DNA from: Nitrosospira sp. 56-18
Lineage (GTDB): Bacteria; Pseudomonadota; Gammaproteobacteria; Burkholderiales; Nitrosomonadaceae
DNA length: 64,000 bases
NCBI GenBank assembly: GCA_001899235.1
Contig: MKVR01000005.1
Span: 1,522-65,521 of the forward strand
Direction of reading: 5' to 3'
Shown here: positions 8,755-18,048 of the stretch, one piece after another
Position numbering within the stretch: the stretch's first letter is position 1
Layout: each line of letters opens with the position of its first letter
The notes under the pieces: model-generated
Seen by the model: only the letters and a program-made list of their open reading frames with translations
Told to the model about the DNA's origin: nothing
Databases searched by the model: none
Position numbers and translations under genes: made by a program

Positions 8755-10371
8755 CTACTGCATTTCTTCCAGGGTGTATATCTCAAGGTGGAAAGCTTCC
8801 TGATATTTCTGGGGAAGATCGGACGCTGCAGTATCCGCCTGCCGGCGGGTCAAATAGACGCCATATGCCACCCTGAACTTGGCCTGTCCCGCTGTAGTGA
8901 CGGAGTAGACATAGAGATTCGACAGATCGACCAGGTTCTGCGCTCTATTGAGGAAGCGTTCCATGCGATCAGCCTGAATGTTGTCGGTGGAATATAATTG
9001 AATGGTGTAGTGCTGCTTGTCTGTTGTCTTCAGCACTTTTGCCGTAGCGTCCAGGCGCTCATGCAGTAATGGATGTTCAGCCAGCTTAACCCCGGCCATC
9101 GCTGATTTTGTTCCGCGCTTTTGTCCCGTTGCTGCCGCCAAATTCTCTCCTTCGAGGGTATCCGCTGCTCGCGGACGATCAGATGCGCCGCTGGGAGCCG
9201 TATCGCCGGAAGCTGCATTCCCGGGGGAACGGTTTGGTTGAGGCGCAGGAGGCGGGCTGGATGGAGCAGGCGGAGCAGAGAGCGCCGGTCTGGCGGAAGT
9301 TGGGGCGGGAACGGTTTTATAAGCAGGCGTGGCCGCAATAAGCGGCGGCGAAAGGGGTGCCGGCGAAGGTGTTTCGGAATATGCCGCGACGTTCCCGGAA
9401 ATGTCAGGGTCGGGAGCAGGACGGGTTGGCTGCCGGTTAAATTCACTAATCGCGAAACCTGCTATCACCACGGCGGCCAGGCTTCCGCCGGCTATATACT
9501 TCGTGGAGGCTGGCCAATCCCGATTGAGCGTAAAACCGGCATCCTGCATGGCGCTTCTGATATGATGCGGCCTCACATTTTTAATATTCTCTCGATATGC
9601 CGCCAGCAGGGATTTATCGGCAAGAATATTTATGCGCTCGATAAGCCCGCTGGACGCCGAGGCAATCAAGCGCAAGGCAGAGGGCGTAAAAATATTCGGG
9701 CCACGATAGCCTGCAGCGTACAGGCGATGCAGCAGATAATCCTTGAGCGATGCCGCAATGATGGGCTGAAGGAATAAATGATGCGTTATCCTGCTCTTGA
9801 GGGTGCGCAATTGGGACAAGGCAAGCAGCTTATCCAGTGAAACCTCGCTAAATAGAACAATCTGCAGCAATTTGTGATGGGACGATACGAGATCGTAAAG
9901 CAATCTCACCTCTTCCAGGATCTCGGGCGACACGCTGTGGGCGTCATCTATCAAGAGCAAGAATTGAACCCCGGCGGCACATTTCTCGATCAGGGCCTCC
10001 GATAGCCGTTCCAGGTGGGAAGCGGGCGGCTCGGTGCCTTCGGAGTCATCAGCGAGTTCCAGATTCCAGGTTTCGACAAGGGAGCGAGCAAACTCTTCCT
10101 TCGAAATATTCGGATTGTCGATGTAAATTGTCCGGATGTGCTTGGGCAACCGGTTGATTGTCAACTGGCATATGCGGGTTTTACCGCTGCCCACCGGGCC
10201 CGTCACCTCGATGATGCCTTCTTTCCCTTCTCCATGAGTCAGCGTGTAAATCAGGATATCCAGCGTGGCACCGCGGCTGGCTCCCTCAAAAAAAAGGCAG
10301 GAAATGGAAGGAGGGGGAAAAGGCTCCCCGGTCAATCCAAAGTGGTCTAGGTATGCTGGGGACGTTGTCAT
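8755..10371 (-). CDS. ExeA/GspA-type AAA+ ATPase with C-terminal SPOR-like domain
   Basis: Protein of 538 residues with three parts. About 1-270 is an AAA+ ATPase of the ExeA/MshM type: it opens DHFGLTGEPFPP, has Walker A GPVGSGKT and Walker B FLLLIDDAH, and a SRITHHLFLQP sensor region. One transmembrane segment (AGGSLAAVVIAGFAI) follows near 295, then a long Pro/Ala/Ser-rich linker. The last 80 residues (HYTIQLYSTDN to LEIYTLEEMQ) look like a SPOR domain, which binds denuded septal peptidoglycan. This resembles DamX-like and GspA-like proteins that couple nucleotide binding to cell-wall work. The ATG at 10371 is chosen because the family starts there; a 17-residue extension is open. It stands alone, divergent from the gcv operon. 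Confidence 0.8.
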   Translation of the reverse strand: MTTSPAYLDHFGLTGEPFPPPSISCLFFEGASRGATLDILIYTLTHGEGKEGIIEVTGPVGSGKTRICQLTINRLPKHIRTIYIDNPNISKEEFARSLVETWNLELADDSEGTEPPASHLERLSEALIEKCAAGVQFLLLIDDAHSVSPEILEEVRLLYDLVSSHHKLLQIVLFSEVSLDKLLALSQLRTLKSRITHHLFLQPIIAASLKDYLLHRLYAAGYRGPNIFTPSALRLIASASSGLIERINILADKSLLAAYRENIKNVRPHHIRSAMQDAGFTLNRDWPASTKYIAGGSLAAVVIAGFAISEFNRQPTRPAPDPDISGNVAAYSETPSPAPLSPPLIAATPAYKTVPAPTSARPALSAPPAPSSPPPAPQPNRSPGNAASGDTAPSGASDRPRAADTLEGENLAAATGQKRGTKSAMAGVKLAEHPLLHERLDATAKVLKTTDKQHYTIQLYSTDNIQADRMERFLNRAQNLVDLSNLYVYSVTTAGQAKFRVAYGVYLTRRQADTAASDLPQKYQEAFHLEIYTLEEMQ

Positions 10372-10682
10372 GTCAAGCAGTGTCCTCCGAAGGAAGATGC
10401 GGCCCTGTAGCGGAGTGGGCATCCCGCGGTGCCGCGCCGCGGTCTCAGTGAACCCTGGCCCGATGGCGCCGAAGTACCGTTCTGCCGGCTCGATATCCGT
10501 GCCTCGATGTGCGGCATCATGCTCGTATCACGCAATCCCATGCTCATAGAAAAAACGAGTCTGCCCGCATTTCCATCGAATTCAGGTCATCCCGATACGG
10601 TATCATACGGATAAAGATACCATGATCAGGTGAAAATTCCTTGCCTGCGATGCCGCAGCCCTGGCCTCTGAGGCAATATCGC
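10372..10682. other. intergenic region between the AAA+/SPOR gene and the gcv leader
   Basis: About 310 bases without a credible gene. It must hold the minus-strand promoter of the AAA+/SPOR gene. GGAGGA lies 12 bases before the chosen ATG of that gene. The short open frames here have no family features. No repeat or palindrome stood out. Confidence 0.5.
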
Positions 10683-10712
10683 TTGTCTTAATCCTTCCTG
10701 CTGGAGTATAGT
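10683..10712 (+). promoter_or_regulatory. candidate sigma-70 promoter of the gcv operon
   Basis: TTGTCT (10683-10688) and TATAGT (10707-10712) are separated by 18 bases, matching the -35 and -10 consensus at 4 and 5 of 6 positions. Transcription would begin near 10718-10720, about 15 bases before the first riboswitch aptamer, which is a sensible leader start. Read by eye only. Confidence 0.45.
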
Positions 10713-10734
10713 TCGAATTCTGCCACTATATCAA

Positions 10735-10917
10735 AGCGGAAGAGCGCGCCGATTCAATCGGCGCGGCCGAAGGCGCAACCCCCCGGAATCGCTCAGGCGC
10801 GGTCAATCGATCGTTAGGAACCGCTTTCGACAGGCAATCTGGAGAGTGCCGACATGGAGTCGGCCACCGAAGGGGCACACGGACAAAAATCCGTAATCTC
10901 TCAGGTAAAAGGGACAG
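10735..10917 (+). promoter_or_regulatory. tandem glycine riboswitch (gcvT motif)
   Basis: Two consecutive glycine aptamers precede gcvT. Aptamer I runs about 10735-10825: its P1 pairs AGCGG with CCGCT, and it contains the core GGCCGAAGGCGCAA and CGCTCAGGCGC. Aptamer II runs about 10838-10917 and has the classical elements GGAGAG, CACCGAAGGGGCA and CTCTCAGGTAAAAGGGACAG; its P1 pairs TCTG with CAGA. A linker of about 12 bases joins them, as in known cooperative tandem glycine riboswitches. Glycine binding usually turns gcv expression on. A terminator follows within 4 bases. Confidence 0.93.
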
Positions 10918-10920
10918 AGG

Positions 10921-10955
10921 GGTGAAGTCATGGATATGACTTCACCTTTTTTTTT
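10921..10955 (+). terminator. intrinsic terminator, likely riboswitch expression platform
   Basis: GGTGAAGTCA (10921-10930) and TGACTTCACC (10937-10946) form a perfect 10-bp stem with a 6-base loop, followed by nine T. It sits 3 bases after aptamer II and 12 bases before the gcvT ATG. The position fits a transcriptional expression platform; the competing antiterminator pairing was not found by eye. Confidence 0.88.
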
Positions 10956-10967
10956 AAGCATAGGGCT

Positions 10968-12056
10968 ATGAAAACGACTCCTCTCAATCAGACTCATCGC
11001 GAAATGAAGGCCAAAATGGTCGATTTTGGAGGCTGGGATATGCCTCTGCATTATGGCTCGCAGCTCGAGGAGCATCATAAGGTGCGGACCGACGCCGGCA
11101 TGTTCGACGTATCCCACATGCTGGCGGTGGATATAAATGGCGAGGCGGCACGCAGTTTTTTGCGCCATCTGGTGGCAAACAACATAGACAAGCTTACCCA
11201 GCCGGGCAAGGCGCTTTATACCTGCATGCTCAATCCGGAGGGAGGGGTAATAGACGATCTCATCATCTATTTCCTCGATGAAACCCATTTCCGCATGGTT
11301 GTGAACGCGGGAACCGCGGAAGGCGACATGGAATGGATTCTTGCCCAGCGCGATGCGATGGCGCGGGGGCTGGAAATCGTTCCGCGCCGCGATCTCGCGA
11401 TGATTGCGGTCCAGGGGCCGGATGCACGCGCAAAAGTCTGGCGGGTGATCGAGGGTTCCCAGGCAGTGACCGAGAATCTGAAGCTGTTTCAGGCCGTGTT
11501 GTTCGATAAATACTTCATCGCCCGCACCGGCTATACCGGAGAGGATGGCTTCGAAATCATGCTGCCTTCCGTTGACGCGGCGGATTTCTGGAATGCGCTG
11601 CATGCGGCCGGGGTAGCGCCCGCGGGACTGGGAGCCCGTGACACCTTGCGTCTCGAAGCGGGGATGAATCTCTACGGCCAGGACATGGATCAAAACACTT
11701 CTCCCCTGGAATCAGGGCTTGGCTGGACAGTAGACATGAAAACCGATCGTGACTTTATTGGCAGGAAGGCACTGATGGAGGCACCAGTAAAACGCCAGCT
11801 CATGGGATTGATTCTGCTCGACCGGGGCGTATTGCGCAGCCATCAGAAGGTTGCCATGTCTCCCGGAAAAGGCGGCGAGGAAGGTGAAATTACCAGCGGA
11901 GGTTTTTCCCCCACATTGGATAAATCCATCGCGCTGGCGCGCTTGCCGCTGGAGACTGCCGCCGGAGATGAAGTTCACGTAATAGTGAGGGATAAAATGC
12001 TGCGGGCGAAAGTGGTCAAATATCCTTTCGTGCGAAATGGAAAGGTTCTGGTTTAG
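10968..12056 (+). CDS. gcvT: aminomethyltransferase, glycine cleavage T protein
   Basis: Tetrahydrofolate-dependent T protein of the glycine cleavage system: releases ammonia and transfers the methylene carbon from the H-protein arm to THF. It has 362 residues and starts [13 protein letters not shown], with [13 protein letters not shown] and FDVSHM typical of the family; [13 protein letters not shown] and [20 protein letters not shown] carry the folate-binding region. The ribosome-binding site is poor (AGGG only 2 bases before the ATG), and the start lies 12 bases after the T-run of the leader terminator. First gene of the riboswitch-controlled operon. Confidence 0.96.
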   Translation: MKTTPLNQTHREMKAKMVDFGGWDMPLHYGSQLEEHHKVRTDAGMFDVSHMLAVDINGEAARSFLRHLVANNIDKLTQPGKALYTCMLNPEGGVIDDLIIYFLDETHFRMVVNAGTAEGDMEWILAQRDAMARGLEIVPRRDLAMIAVQGPDARAKVWRVIEGSQAVTENLKLFQAVLFDKYFIARTGYTGEDGFEIMLPSVDAADFWNALHAAGVAPAGLGARDTLRLEAGMNLYGQDMDQNTSPLESGLGWTVDMKTDRDFIGRKALMEAPVKRQLMGLILLDRGVLRSHQKVAMSPGKGGEEGEITSGGFSPTLDKSIALARLPLETAAGDEVHVIVRDKMLRAKVVKYPFVRNGKVLV

Positions 12057-12097
12057 CCCATTAACCGGGCAATATCATTTAATCGTGGAGCAAAAAT

Positions 12098-12484
12098 ATG
12101 AGTATTCCAAACAACCTGAAATACACCAAATCTCATGAATGGGTGAGACTGGAAGATGACGGCACAGCAACGATAGGAATTACGCAGCATGCGCAGGAAT
12201 TGCTGGGCGACATGGTATTCGTGGAAACCCCGGATACGGGGCGCAAGCTGCAGCAGGGTGAAGAGTGCGCGGTGGTGGAATCGGTAAAAGCCGCTGCCGA
12301 CGTATATGCCCCCATTGCTGGGGAAGTGATTGGAGCCAACCCGGATCTGGAGGCCGCTCCTGAAAAAATCAATCAGGATGCCTATGCTGCCTGGCTCTTC
12401 AAATTGAAACCGGTAAATATCGCGGACCTGAATAATCTGCTTGATGCCGTGGCGTATCAGAAATTACTGGAAAGCGAACATTAA
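12098..12484 (+). CDS. gcvH: glycine cleavage system H protein
   Basis: Lipoyl carrier of the glycine cleavage complex, 128 residues. The lipoylated Lys is Lys64 in [15 protein letters not shown], with the surrounding acidic and glycine residues conserved. It carries the aminomethyl group from P protein to T protein. It follows gcvT by 41 bases on the same strand; TGGAGC lies upstream of the ATG. A perfect hairpin follows the gene before gcvPA. Confidence 0.96.
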   Translation: MSIPNNLKYTKSHEWVRLEDDGTATIGITQHAQELLGDMVFVETPDTGRKLQQGEECAVVESVKAAADVYAPIAGEVIGANPDLEAAPEKINQDAYAAWLFKLKPVNIADLNNLLDAVAYQKLLESEH

Positions 12485-12507
12485 ACCCTTAGCGTAAAAA
12501 ACCAGCC

Positions 12508-12530
12508 GGATATGGCACTGCGCCATATCC
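12508..12530 (+). other. intercistronic hairpin between gcvH and gcvPA
   Basis: GGATATGGC (12508-12516) and GCCATATCC (12522-12530) form a perfect 9-bp stem around a 5-base loop. No T-run follows, so it is probably not a terminator. It could be an mRNA-processing or stability element that sets the amount of H protein relative to P protein. Confidence 0.5.
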
Positions 12531-12563
12531 CGCCATACTCACCATCCTGATTCCCGGAACAAT

Positions 12564-13925
12564 ATGCCGTTCATTCCCCATACTGAAGAAGACATACAGG
12601 CAATGCTCGCGAGCATTGGCGCTCAATCCATCGATGATCTGTTCGACGAAATCCCACCTGCTCTTAAAACGGGCCGATTGAACCGGGTGCCTCCAGGCCT
12701 GAGCGAAATGGAAATATCCCGCCTGATGCTGGAGCGGGCAGAAAGCGATGGGCGCTATTTCAACTTCATTGGGGCGGGCGCATATGAACATCATATTCCC
12801 GCAGCAGTATGGCAAATAACCACTCGTGGCGAATTTTATTCTTCCTATACCCCCTATCAGGCGGAAGCAAGCCAAGGCACGCTGCAGCTTCTGTATGAAT
12901 ATCAGACGATGATGGCCTCGCTCACTGGCATGGACGTGTCGAATGCAAGCATGTATGACGGCGCATCGGCACTGGCTGAAGCCGCGCTGATGGCGGTTCG
13001 CTCGCATAAATCCTCACGCCGTATCCTCATGCCGGCAACCGTGCATCCTATCTATCGGAAAGTGGTGCAGTCCATCGTCAGGAATCAAGGCATCGATGTA
13101 GTCGAACTCCCTTATTGCAAACAGTCTGGCCAGATCTTCCCCGATACCCTGGATGAGTTCGGCAAGGACGAATTCGCGGCGCTGGTCATTCCCCAACCCA
13201 ATTTCTTCGGCGTACTGGAGCAGGTGGATGCTCTCACCGACTGGGCGCATGCAAGGAATGCATTAGCGGTCGGCGTGGTCAATCCTGTCGCCCTGGCGCT
13301 ACTCACTCCTCCTGGCGAATGGGGCAGTAACGGTGCGGATATCGCAGTGGGCGAGGGCCAGCCTTTGGGCATTCCACTTTCCAGCGGCGGGCCCTACTTT
13401 GGTTTCATGGCATGCAAACAATCACTGGTCCGACAAATGCCGGGGCGCATTATCGGCCGCACGAGCGATCAGTCGGGCAATACCGGTTTCGTTCTTACGC
13501 TTCAGGCACGCGAACAGCATATTCGCAGGTCGAAAGCCACGTCCAATATCTGTACCAACCAAGGATTGATGGTTACTGCAGCAACTATCTATATGGCTTT
13601 GGTCGGGCCTGAGGGATTGCGGCGGATTGCGGGCAAATGCCATGAAAATACACTGGCCCTGCTGGAAATGCTGGAGACGCTGAAGGGCGTAAAGAGACTC
13701 TTTACCGGCCCGCTATTTCATGAGGCGGCAATTTCGCTACCGTCTCCGGCATCCGATACGCTGGCCTCGCTCAAAGCCCGGCGAATCCTGGGTGGCTTGA
13801 ATCTGCAGGAATACTTCCCCGGATTCACCAACTCCATCCTGGTCTGTGCTACAGAAACAAAAACGCCAGCCGATCTGGAGCATTATGTAGGCGAACTCAG
13901 CGAAATCCTCTCTCCCGGTTCATGA
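12564..13925 (+). CDS. gcvPA: glycine dehydrogenase (decarboxylating) subunit 1
   Basis: N-terminal half of the split P protein, 453 residues. It opens [15 protein letters not shown] and contains [36 protein letters not shown] and [14 protein letters not shown], all typical of GcvPA. P protein decarboxylates glycine and loads the aminomethyl group on the H-protein lipoyl arm. The PLP lysine is in the partner subunit GcvPB. The split form is common in Nitrosomonadaceae and Gram-positives, whereas many proteobacteria have one fused GcvP. The partner is separated from it by a tpx gene. Confidence 0.95.
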   Translation: MPFIPHTEEDIQAMLASIGAQSIDDLFDEIPPALKTGRLNRVPPGLSEMEISRLMLERAESDGRYFNFIGAGAYEHHIPAAVWQITTRGEFYSSYTPYQAEASQGTLQLLYEYQTMMASLTGMDVSNASMYDGASALAEAALMAVRSHKSSRRILMPATVHPIYRKVVQSIVRNQGIDVVELPYCKQSGQIFPDTLDEFGKDEFAALVIPQPNFFGVLEQVDALTDWAHARNALAVGVVNPVALALLTPPGEWGSNGADIAVGEGQPLGIPLSSGGPYFGFMACKQSLVRQMPGRIIGRTSDQSGNTGFVLTLQAREQHIRRSKATSNICTNQGLMVTAATIYMALVGPEGLRRIAGKCHENTLALLEMLETLKGVKRLFTGPLFHEAAISLPSPASDTLASLKARRILGGLNLQEYFPGFTNSILVCATETKTPADLEHYVGELSEILSPGS

Positions 13926-13987
13926 AAGGGCTCTCTTAATAAGCAGCGATCCGTAGTTTCCGATTATTTCAACTCAAGGAGAACAGC

Positions 13988-14488
13988 ATGGTAACTCTTG
14001 CAGGAAACCCCATAACCGTTGAAGGCACTTTCCCTAAAACAGGCAGCAAGGCGCCGTCGTTCTCGCTTGTCAACCGGGACTTGAAGGATGTCACGCTCGC
14101 CGATTTCGCTGGCAAGAAAAAGGTGTTGAACATCGTTCCCAGCCTCGATACCCCGGTTTGCGCCCTTTCCACCCGAAAATTCAATGAGAAAGCCAGCAAC
14201 ATGGACAATACGGTGGTTTTGATCATCGCTGCCGACCTGCCTTTTGCAATGAGCCGCTTCTGCGATACCGAAGGCCTGGATAAGGTCGTACCGCTTTCGA
14301 CAATGCGTGGCTCGGAGTTCATGAAAAATTACGGCGTCGCCATCACCGACAGCCCTCTGGCCGGCATCACCGCCCGCGCGGTCATCGTCCTCGATGAACA
14401 GGACAATGTGATTCACGCGGAATTGGTCCCGGAAATAAAAGATGAACCCAATTACGATGCAGCTTTAGCGGCTCTGAACAAGCATTAG
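13988..14488 (+). CDS. tpx: thiol peroxidase, atypical 2-Cys peroxiredoxin
   Basis: Reduces hydrogen and alkyl peroxides with thioredoxin as donor, 166 residues. The peroxidatic Cys58 lies in [14 protein letters not shown] and the resolving Cys92 in SRFCDTEG, the standard Tpx pair. AAGGAG precedes the ATG by 7 bases. The gene sits between gcvPA and gcvPB, 62 bases after the first and 180 before the second, an unusual place for it. It may have its own promoter. A GC-rich hairpin (14504-14531) follows the stop. Confidence 0.95.
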   Translation: MVTLAGNPITVEGTFPKTGSKAPSFSLVNRDLKDVTLADFAGKKKVLNIVPSLDTPVCALSTRKFNEKASNMDNTVVLIIAADLPFAMSRFCDTEGLDKVVPLSTMRGSEFMKNYGVAITDSPLAGITARAVIVLDEQDNVIHAELVPEIKDEPNYDAALAALNKH

Positions 14489-14503
14489 CCTCCCGTTGCA
14501 GTT

Positions 14504-14531
14504 TTCCTGCCCGGCGCAAGCGGGGCAGGAA
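14504..14531 (+). other. hairpin after tpx
   Basis: TTCCTGCCC (14504-14512) pairs perfectly with GGGCAGGAA (14523-14531) around a 10-base loop. No T-run follows on either strand, so it may slow rather than stop transcription into gcvPB. Confidence 0.4.
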
Positions 14532-14668
14532 TGGAGAAACCGTCTGGTAGATCTTGTAACAAATACGTGCTCCGGAATGAACAGATGGTTCGCAAAAACC
14601 CGGCGCGAATAACGCATCAAAAAACCTTTTACCCGCGACCTTAAACGCTAGATAAACTCGGATTTCAC

Positions 14669-16117
14669 ATGTTGATATTTGAACACGCCCGTCCGGGCCG
14701 CCGTAACTACTCTCAATCCCCAGCAAAGCCCGCCGATACGGGAAGCATCCCTTCCAGCCTGGTGCGCAAAACGCCGCTTCTGCTGCCCGAAGTTTCCGAA
14801 ATGGATGCGGTGCGCCACTACACGCGGCTGTCGCAAAAGAATTTTTCCATAGATACCCAGTTTTATCCGCTGGGCTCCTGCACCATGAAATACAACCCGC
14901 GGGCGTGCAATTCGCTTGCCATGCTGCCGCAATTCCTCGCCCGGCATCCGCGCGCGCCCGAAAGTACCGGACAAGGTTTTCTGGCATGCATGTATGAACT
15001 GCAGGAGATACTGAAGAATGTGACAGGCATGGCGGGAGTCAGCCTCACGCCCATGGCTGGCGCGCAGGGCGAGCTGATTGGCATTGCGATGATAAAGGCA
15101 TACCATGAGTCGCGCGGAGACACTGCCCGCACTGAAATCATCGTACCGGACGCAGCTCACGGCACCAACCCCGCCACCGCGGTAATGTGCGGCTACAAGG
15201 TGGTCGAAATCGCCACCGATAAGGAGGGGGACGTTGACATGGCCGCGCTGAAAGCGGCTGTGGGACCGCAAACGGCGGGACTGATGCTCACCAATCCGTC
15301 AACACTCGGCGTTTTCGAAAAGAATGTCGCGGAAATGAGCAAGATCGTTCACCAGGCTGGAGGATTGCTGTACTACGACGGCGCCAACCTGAATGCGATA
15401 CTGGGCAAGGTAAAGCCAGGAGATATGGGCTTCGACGTGATTCACATCAATCTTCACAAGACTTTCTCTACTCCCCACGGCGGCGGAGGTCCGGGTTCGG
15501 CGCCAGTCGGAGTCGCGGAGCGCCTGTTGCCATTCATGCCAGTACCGGTGGTGGCCTTTGAAAGCGGCCAATATCGCTGGCTCACGGAAACAGATCTCCC
15601 GAAATCGATTGGCAGGCTTTCCGCACATATGGGGAATGCCGGGGTGCTGCTTCGCGCCTATGTGTATGTACGCCTGCTGGGCTCGGAAGGCATGCACCGC
15701 GTAGCCGAGTTCGCTGCCCTGAACGCCAATTACCTGATGGCGGAGCTGAGCAAGGCGGGATTCGAAATCGCGTATCCCACACGTCGCGCAAGCCACGAGT
15801 TTATCGTGACCCTTAAAAGCCTGAAGGAAAAAACAGGCGTTACTGCGATGAATGTGGCAAAACGGCTCCTGGACAAAGGCTATCACGCGCCTACGACCTA
15901 CTTTCCGCTGCTCGTGCCGGAATGCTTGCTGATTGAACCCGCGGAAACCGAGTCCAAGGAGACGCTCGACGCGTTTGTCACGGCCATGAAGGAGATTCTG
16001 GACGAGGCCCACAGCCAGCCGGACTTGGTGAAAAATGCGCCCCATACCATGCCGGTGCGCCGTCTGGACGATGTAAAGGCCGCCAAGGAACTGGATCTGG
16101 TCTGGACAGGTTCCTGA
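14669..16117 (+). CDS. gcvPB: glycine dehydrogenase (decarboxylating) subunit 2
   Basis: PLP-bearing half of the split P protein, 482 residues. The Schiff-base lysine is Lys264 in [19 protein letters not shown], the hallmark of Gcv[13 protein letters not shown] and [10 protein letters not shown] line the cofactor pocket. With GcvPA it forms the decarboxylase that starts glycine cleavage. The 180-base gap before it and the tpx insertion leave open whether it depends on the riboswitch promoter or on a second one. Confidence 0.96.
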   Translation: MLIFEHARPGRRNYSQSPAKPADTGSIPSSLVRKTPLLLPEVSEMDAVRHYTRLSQKNFSIDTQFYPLGSCTMKYNPRACNSLAMLPQFLARHPRAPESTGQGFLACMYELQEILKNVTGMAGVSLTPMAGAQGELIGIAMIKAYHESRGDTARTEIIVPDAAHGTNPATAVMCGYKVVEIATDKEGDVDMAALKAAVGPQTAGLMLTNPSTLGVFEKNVAEMSKIVHQAGGLLYYDGANLNAILGKVKPGDMGFDVIHINLHKTFSTPHGGGGPGSAPVGVAERLLPFMPVPVVAFESGQYRWLTETDLPKSIGRLSAHMGNAGVLLRAYVYVRLLGSEGMHRVAEFAALNANYLMAELSKAGFEIAYPTRRASHEFIVTLKSLKEKTGVTAMNVAKRLLDKGYHAPTTYFPLLVPECLLIEPAETESKETLDAFVTAMKEILDEAHSQPDLVKNAPHTMPVRRLDDVKAAKELDLVWTGS

Positions 16118-16180
16118 TAATCAACAACCAGCAAAACCGGTTGTGAAACCCAAGACACACTTTGCTTTACGGCCATCCAC

Positions 16181-17119
16181 ATGCATACACTGATCTGCGG
16201 TTCCATCGCCTATGACACCATTATGGTGTTCCAGGACGTTTTCAAAAACCATATCCTGCCGGAAAAGATACATATTCTGAACGTCGCTTTTCTAGTACCG
16301 GATATGCGCCGGGAATTAGGGGGCTGTGCCGGCAATATAGCCTATAACCTGCAGATGCTTGGAGGCCATCCACTTATCATGGCGACCGTCGGCGACGATT
16401 ATCAGCCGTACGCCAGCCGGCTGGAGAGCCTGGGCCTGAATCAAAGCCACGTGCGTCATGTGGCCGGAACCTATACCGCCCAGGCATTCATCACCACCGA
16501 TCTCGCAGATAACCAGATAACCGCTTTTCATCCCGGCGCAATGAATTTTTCGCACGAAAATCACGTAGCGGATGCGAATGAGGTCAAGCTGGGCATCGTC
16601 GCTCCGGACGGGCGGGATGGGATGCTGCAGCATGCTCGCGAATTCCACGAAGCAGGCATTCCCTTCATGTTCGATCCAGGCCAGGGACTTCCGATGTTCA
16701 ATAGCGAGGAACTCATGGATTTCATCCAGAAGGCCGATTATGTGGCGGTCAATGATTATGAGTGCCAGTTACTGCTGGAACGGACCGGCTTATCCCTGGA
16801 AGCATTGGCGAAGCTTGTCGATACCCTGATTGTCACCCTGGGCTCGGATGGTTCGGTAATTCATGCAGGAGGCCGGGAGATCCGCATACCGGGCGTCAAC
16901 GCCGAACAGGTGATCGATCCTACCGGCTGCGGCGACGCATATCGTGCAGGGTTGCTTTATGGCTTGGCAAATGGGATGGATCTGGAAAGCACCGGAAGAC
17001 TGGGTTCCCTGATGGGAGCGCTAAAAGTCGCGCAACGAGGGGGACAGAATCATGCTTGTAGCCGCGACGAAATCGATCAACGCTATTTTGAAACTTTCGG
17101 ACACCGGATTCTTCCGTAG
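16181..17119 (+). CDS. PfkB-family carbohydrate/nucleoside kinase
   Basis: Ribokinase/PfkB-family kinase of 312 residues. It has the N-terminal signature GGCAGNIAYNLQMLGG (about 47-62) and the C-terminal anion-hole motif DPTGCGDAYRAG with the catalytic Asp, where GCGD replaces the commoner GAGD. TLGSDGS precedes the adenine loop. Adenosine, ribose or a fructose derivative are all possible substrates; betaproteobacterial members are often annotated as adenosine kinase. It lies 63 bases after gcvPB and may be the last gene of that transcript. Confidence 0.85.
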   Translation: MHTLICGSIAYDTIMVFQDVFKNHILPEKIHILNVAFLVPDMRRELGGCAGNIAYNLQMLGGHPLIMATVGDDYQPYASRLESLGLNQSHVRHVAGTYTAQAFITTDLADNQITAFHPGAMNFSHENHVADANEVKLGIVAPDGRDGMLQHAREFHEAGIPFMFDPGQGLPMFNSEELMDFIQKADYVAVNDYECQLLLERTGLSLEALAKLVDTLIVTLGSDGSVIHAGGREIRIPGVNAEQVIDPTGCGDAYRAGLLYGLANGMDLESTGRLGSLMGALKVAQRGGQNHACSRDEIDQRYFETFGHRILP

Positions 17120-17238
17120 CGTCGCCCGGCAGCAAACTTCTTGTGGAATGGAAATACCAGCCTGCTGCGATCTCGTTGCGGCCGTGAATGATCACGGATT
17201 CTGGCGGCCACTTATTGCATCGGTGCGATAATGACGGT

Positions 17239-18048
17239 ATGGAAAATTTCGCCGCCAGTGCCAGGACGAACCGGCTGACAAGAATTGTCCGCGCTGTCCG
17301 CCTGTTGTTGCATGTCATTTCCGGACTGGCGCAATCTGCGATTTATCCCCATCTCGATCAGCCAGCGCAAAGGCTCATGGCTCAGAACTGGTCAGCACGC
17401 CTCCTTTCCATTTTATGCATCCGCATGCGGTACCGCGGAACTCCTCCTCCACCCGAGGCGCAGCGTGTAATGCTGGCAGCCAATCATATTTCATGGCTGG
17501 ATGTTTATGCCCTGATCGCGGTATGCCCTGCCCGTTTTGTCGCTAAAGCCGAGATCAGAAGCTGGCCGCTATTGGGATGGCTTAGCCGCAATGCAGGAAC
17601 GTTATTCATCGAGCGCACCAAGCGCAGCGACACCGCCAGAATAAATGAGCACATCGGCAATGCGTTGACGACCGGGGATCGGGTTGCAATATTTCCCGAA
17701 GGCACCACCAGTGACGGGACCATCCTGCGGCACTTTCACGCTTCGCTATTGCAACCCGCCATGACGGTTGCAGCCACGCTATATCCGGTAGCGATAAGTT
17801 ATACCGACACTGCGGGAAAAACGAGTAAAAACGCGCCTTATGCAGGTATTTCCATGCTGAAATCGGTGCTGCAAATATTGACCGAGCCATGGATCGACGT
17901 GGAGCTGATCTTTACCGATCCTATAAGCAGCGGCGGGAAAAACCGGCGCGAACTGGCGCGCGAGGCCGAGCATGCTATTGCCATTGCCTTGTCCCTTCCC
18001 CTGCCGCACACGGCACCTGGAAAATCTTCCGATCATCGAGGCGAATAG
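17239..18048 (+). CDS. 1-acyl-sn-glycerol-3-phosphate acyltransferase (PlsC-like)
   Basis: Membrane acyltransferase for phospholipid synthesis, 269 residues from the ATG at 17239 (an ATG at 17188 is open in frame). The acyltransferase box H-x4-D reads NHISWLDV and the second block FPEGTTSDG, with the GTLFIERTK block between them. One hydrophobic N-terminal stretch near 20-40 would anchor it. The 3' end runs 74 bases into the convergent apaH, so the last 24 codons are antisense to it. Confidence 0.88.
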   Translation: MENFAASARTNRLTRIVRAVRLLLHVISGLAQSAIYPHLDQPAQRLMAQNWSARLLSILCIRMRYRGTPPPPEAQRVMLAANHISWLDVYALIAVCPARFVAKAEIRSWPLLGWLSRNAGTLFIERTKRSDTARINEHIGNALTTGDRVAIFPEGTTSDGTILRHFHASLLQPAMTVAATLYPVAISYTDTAGKTSKNAPYAGISMLKSVLQILTEPWIDVELIFTDPISSGGKNRRELAREAEHAIAIALSLPLPHTAPGKSSDHRGE

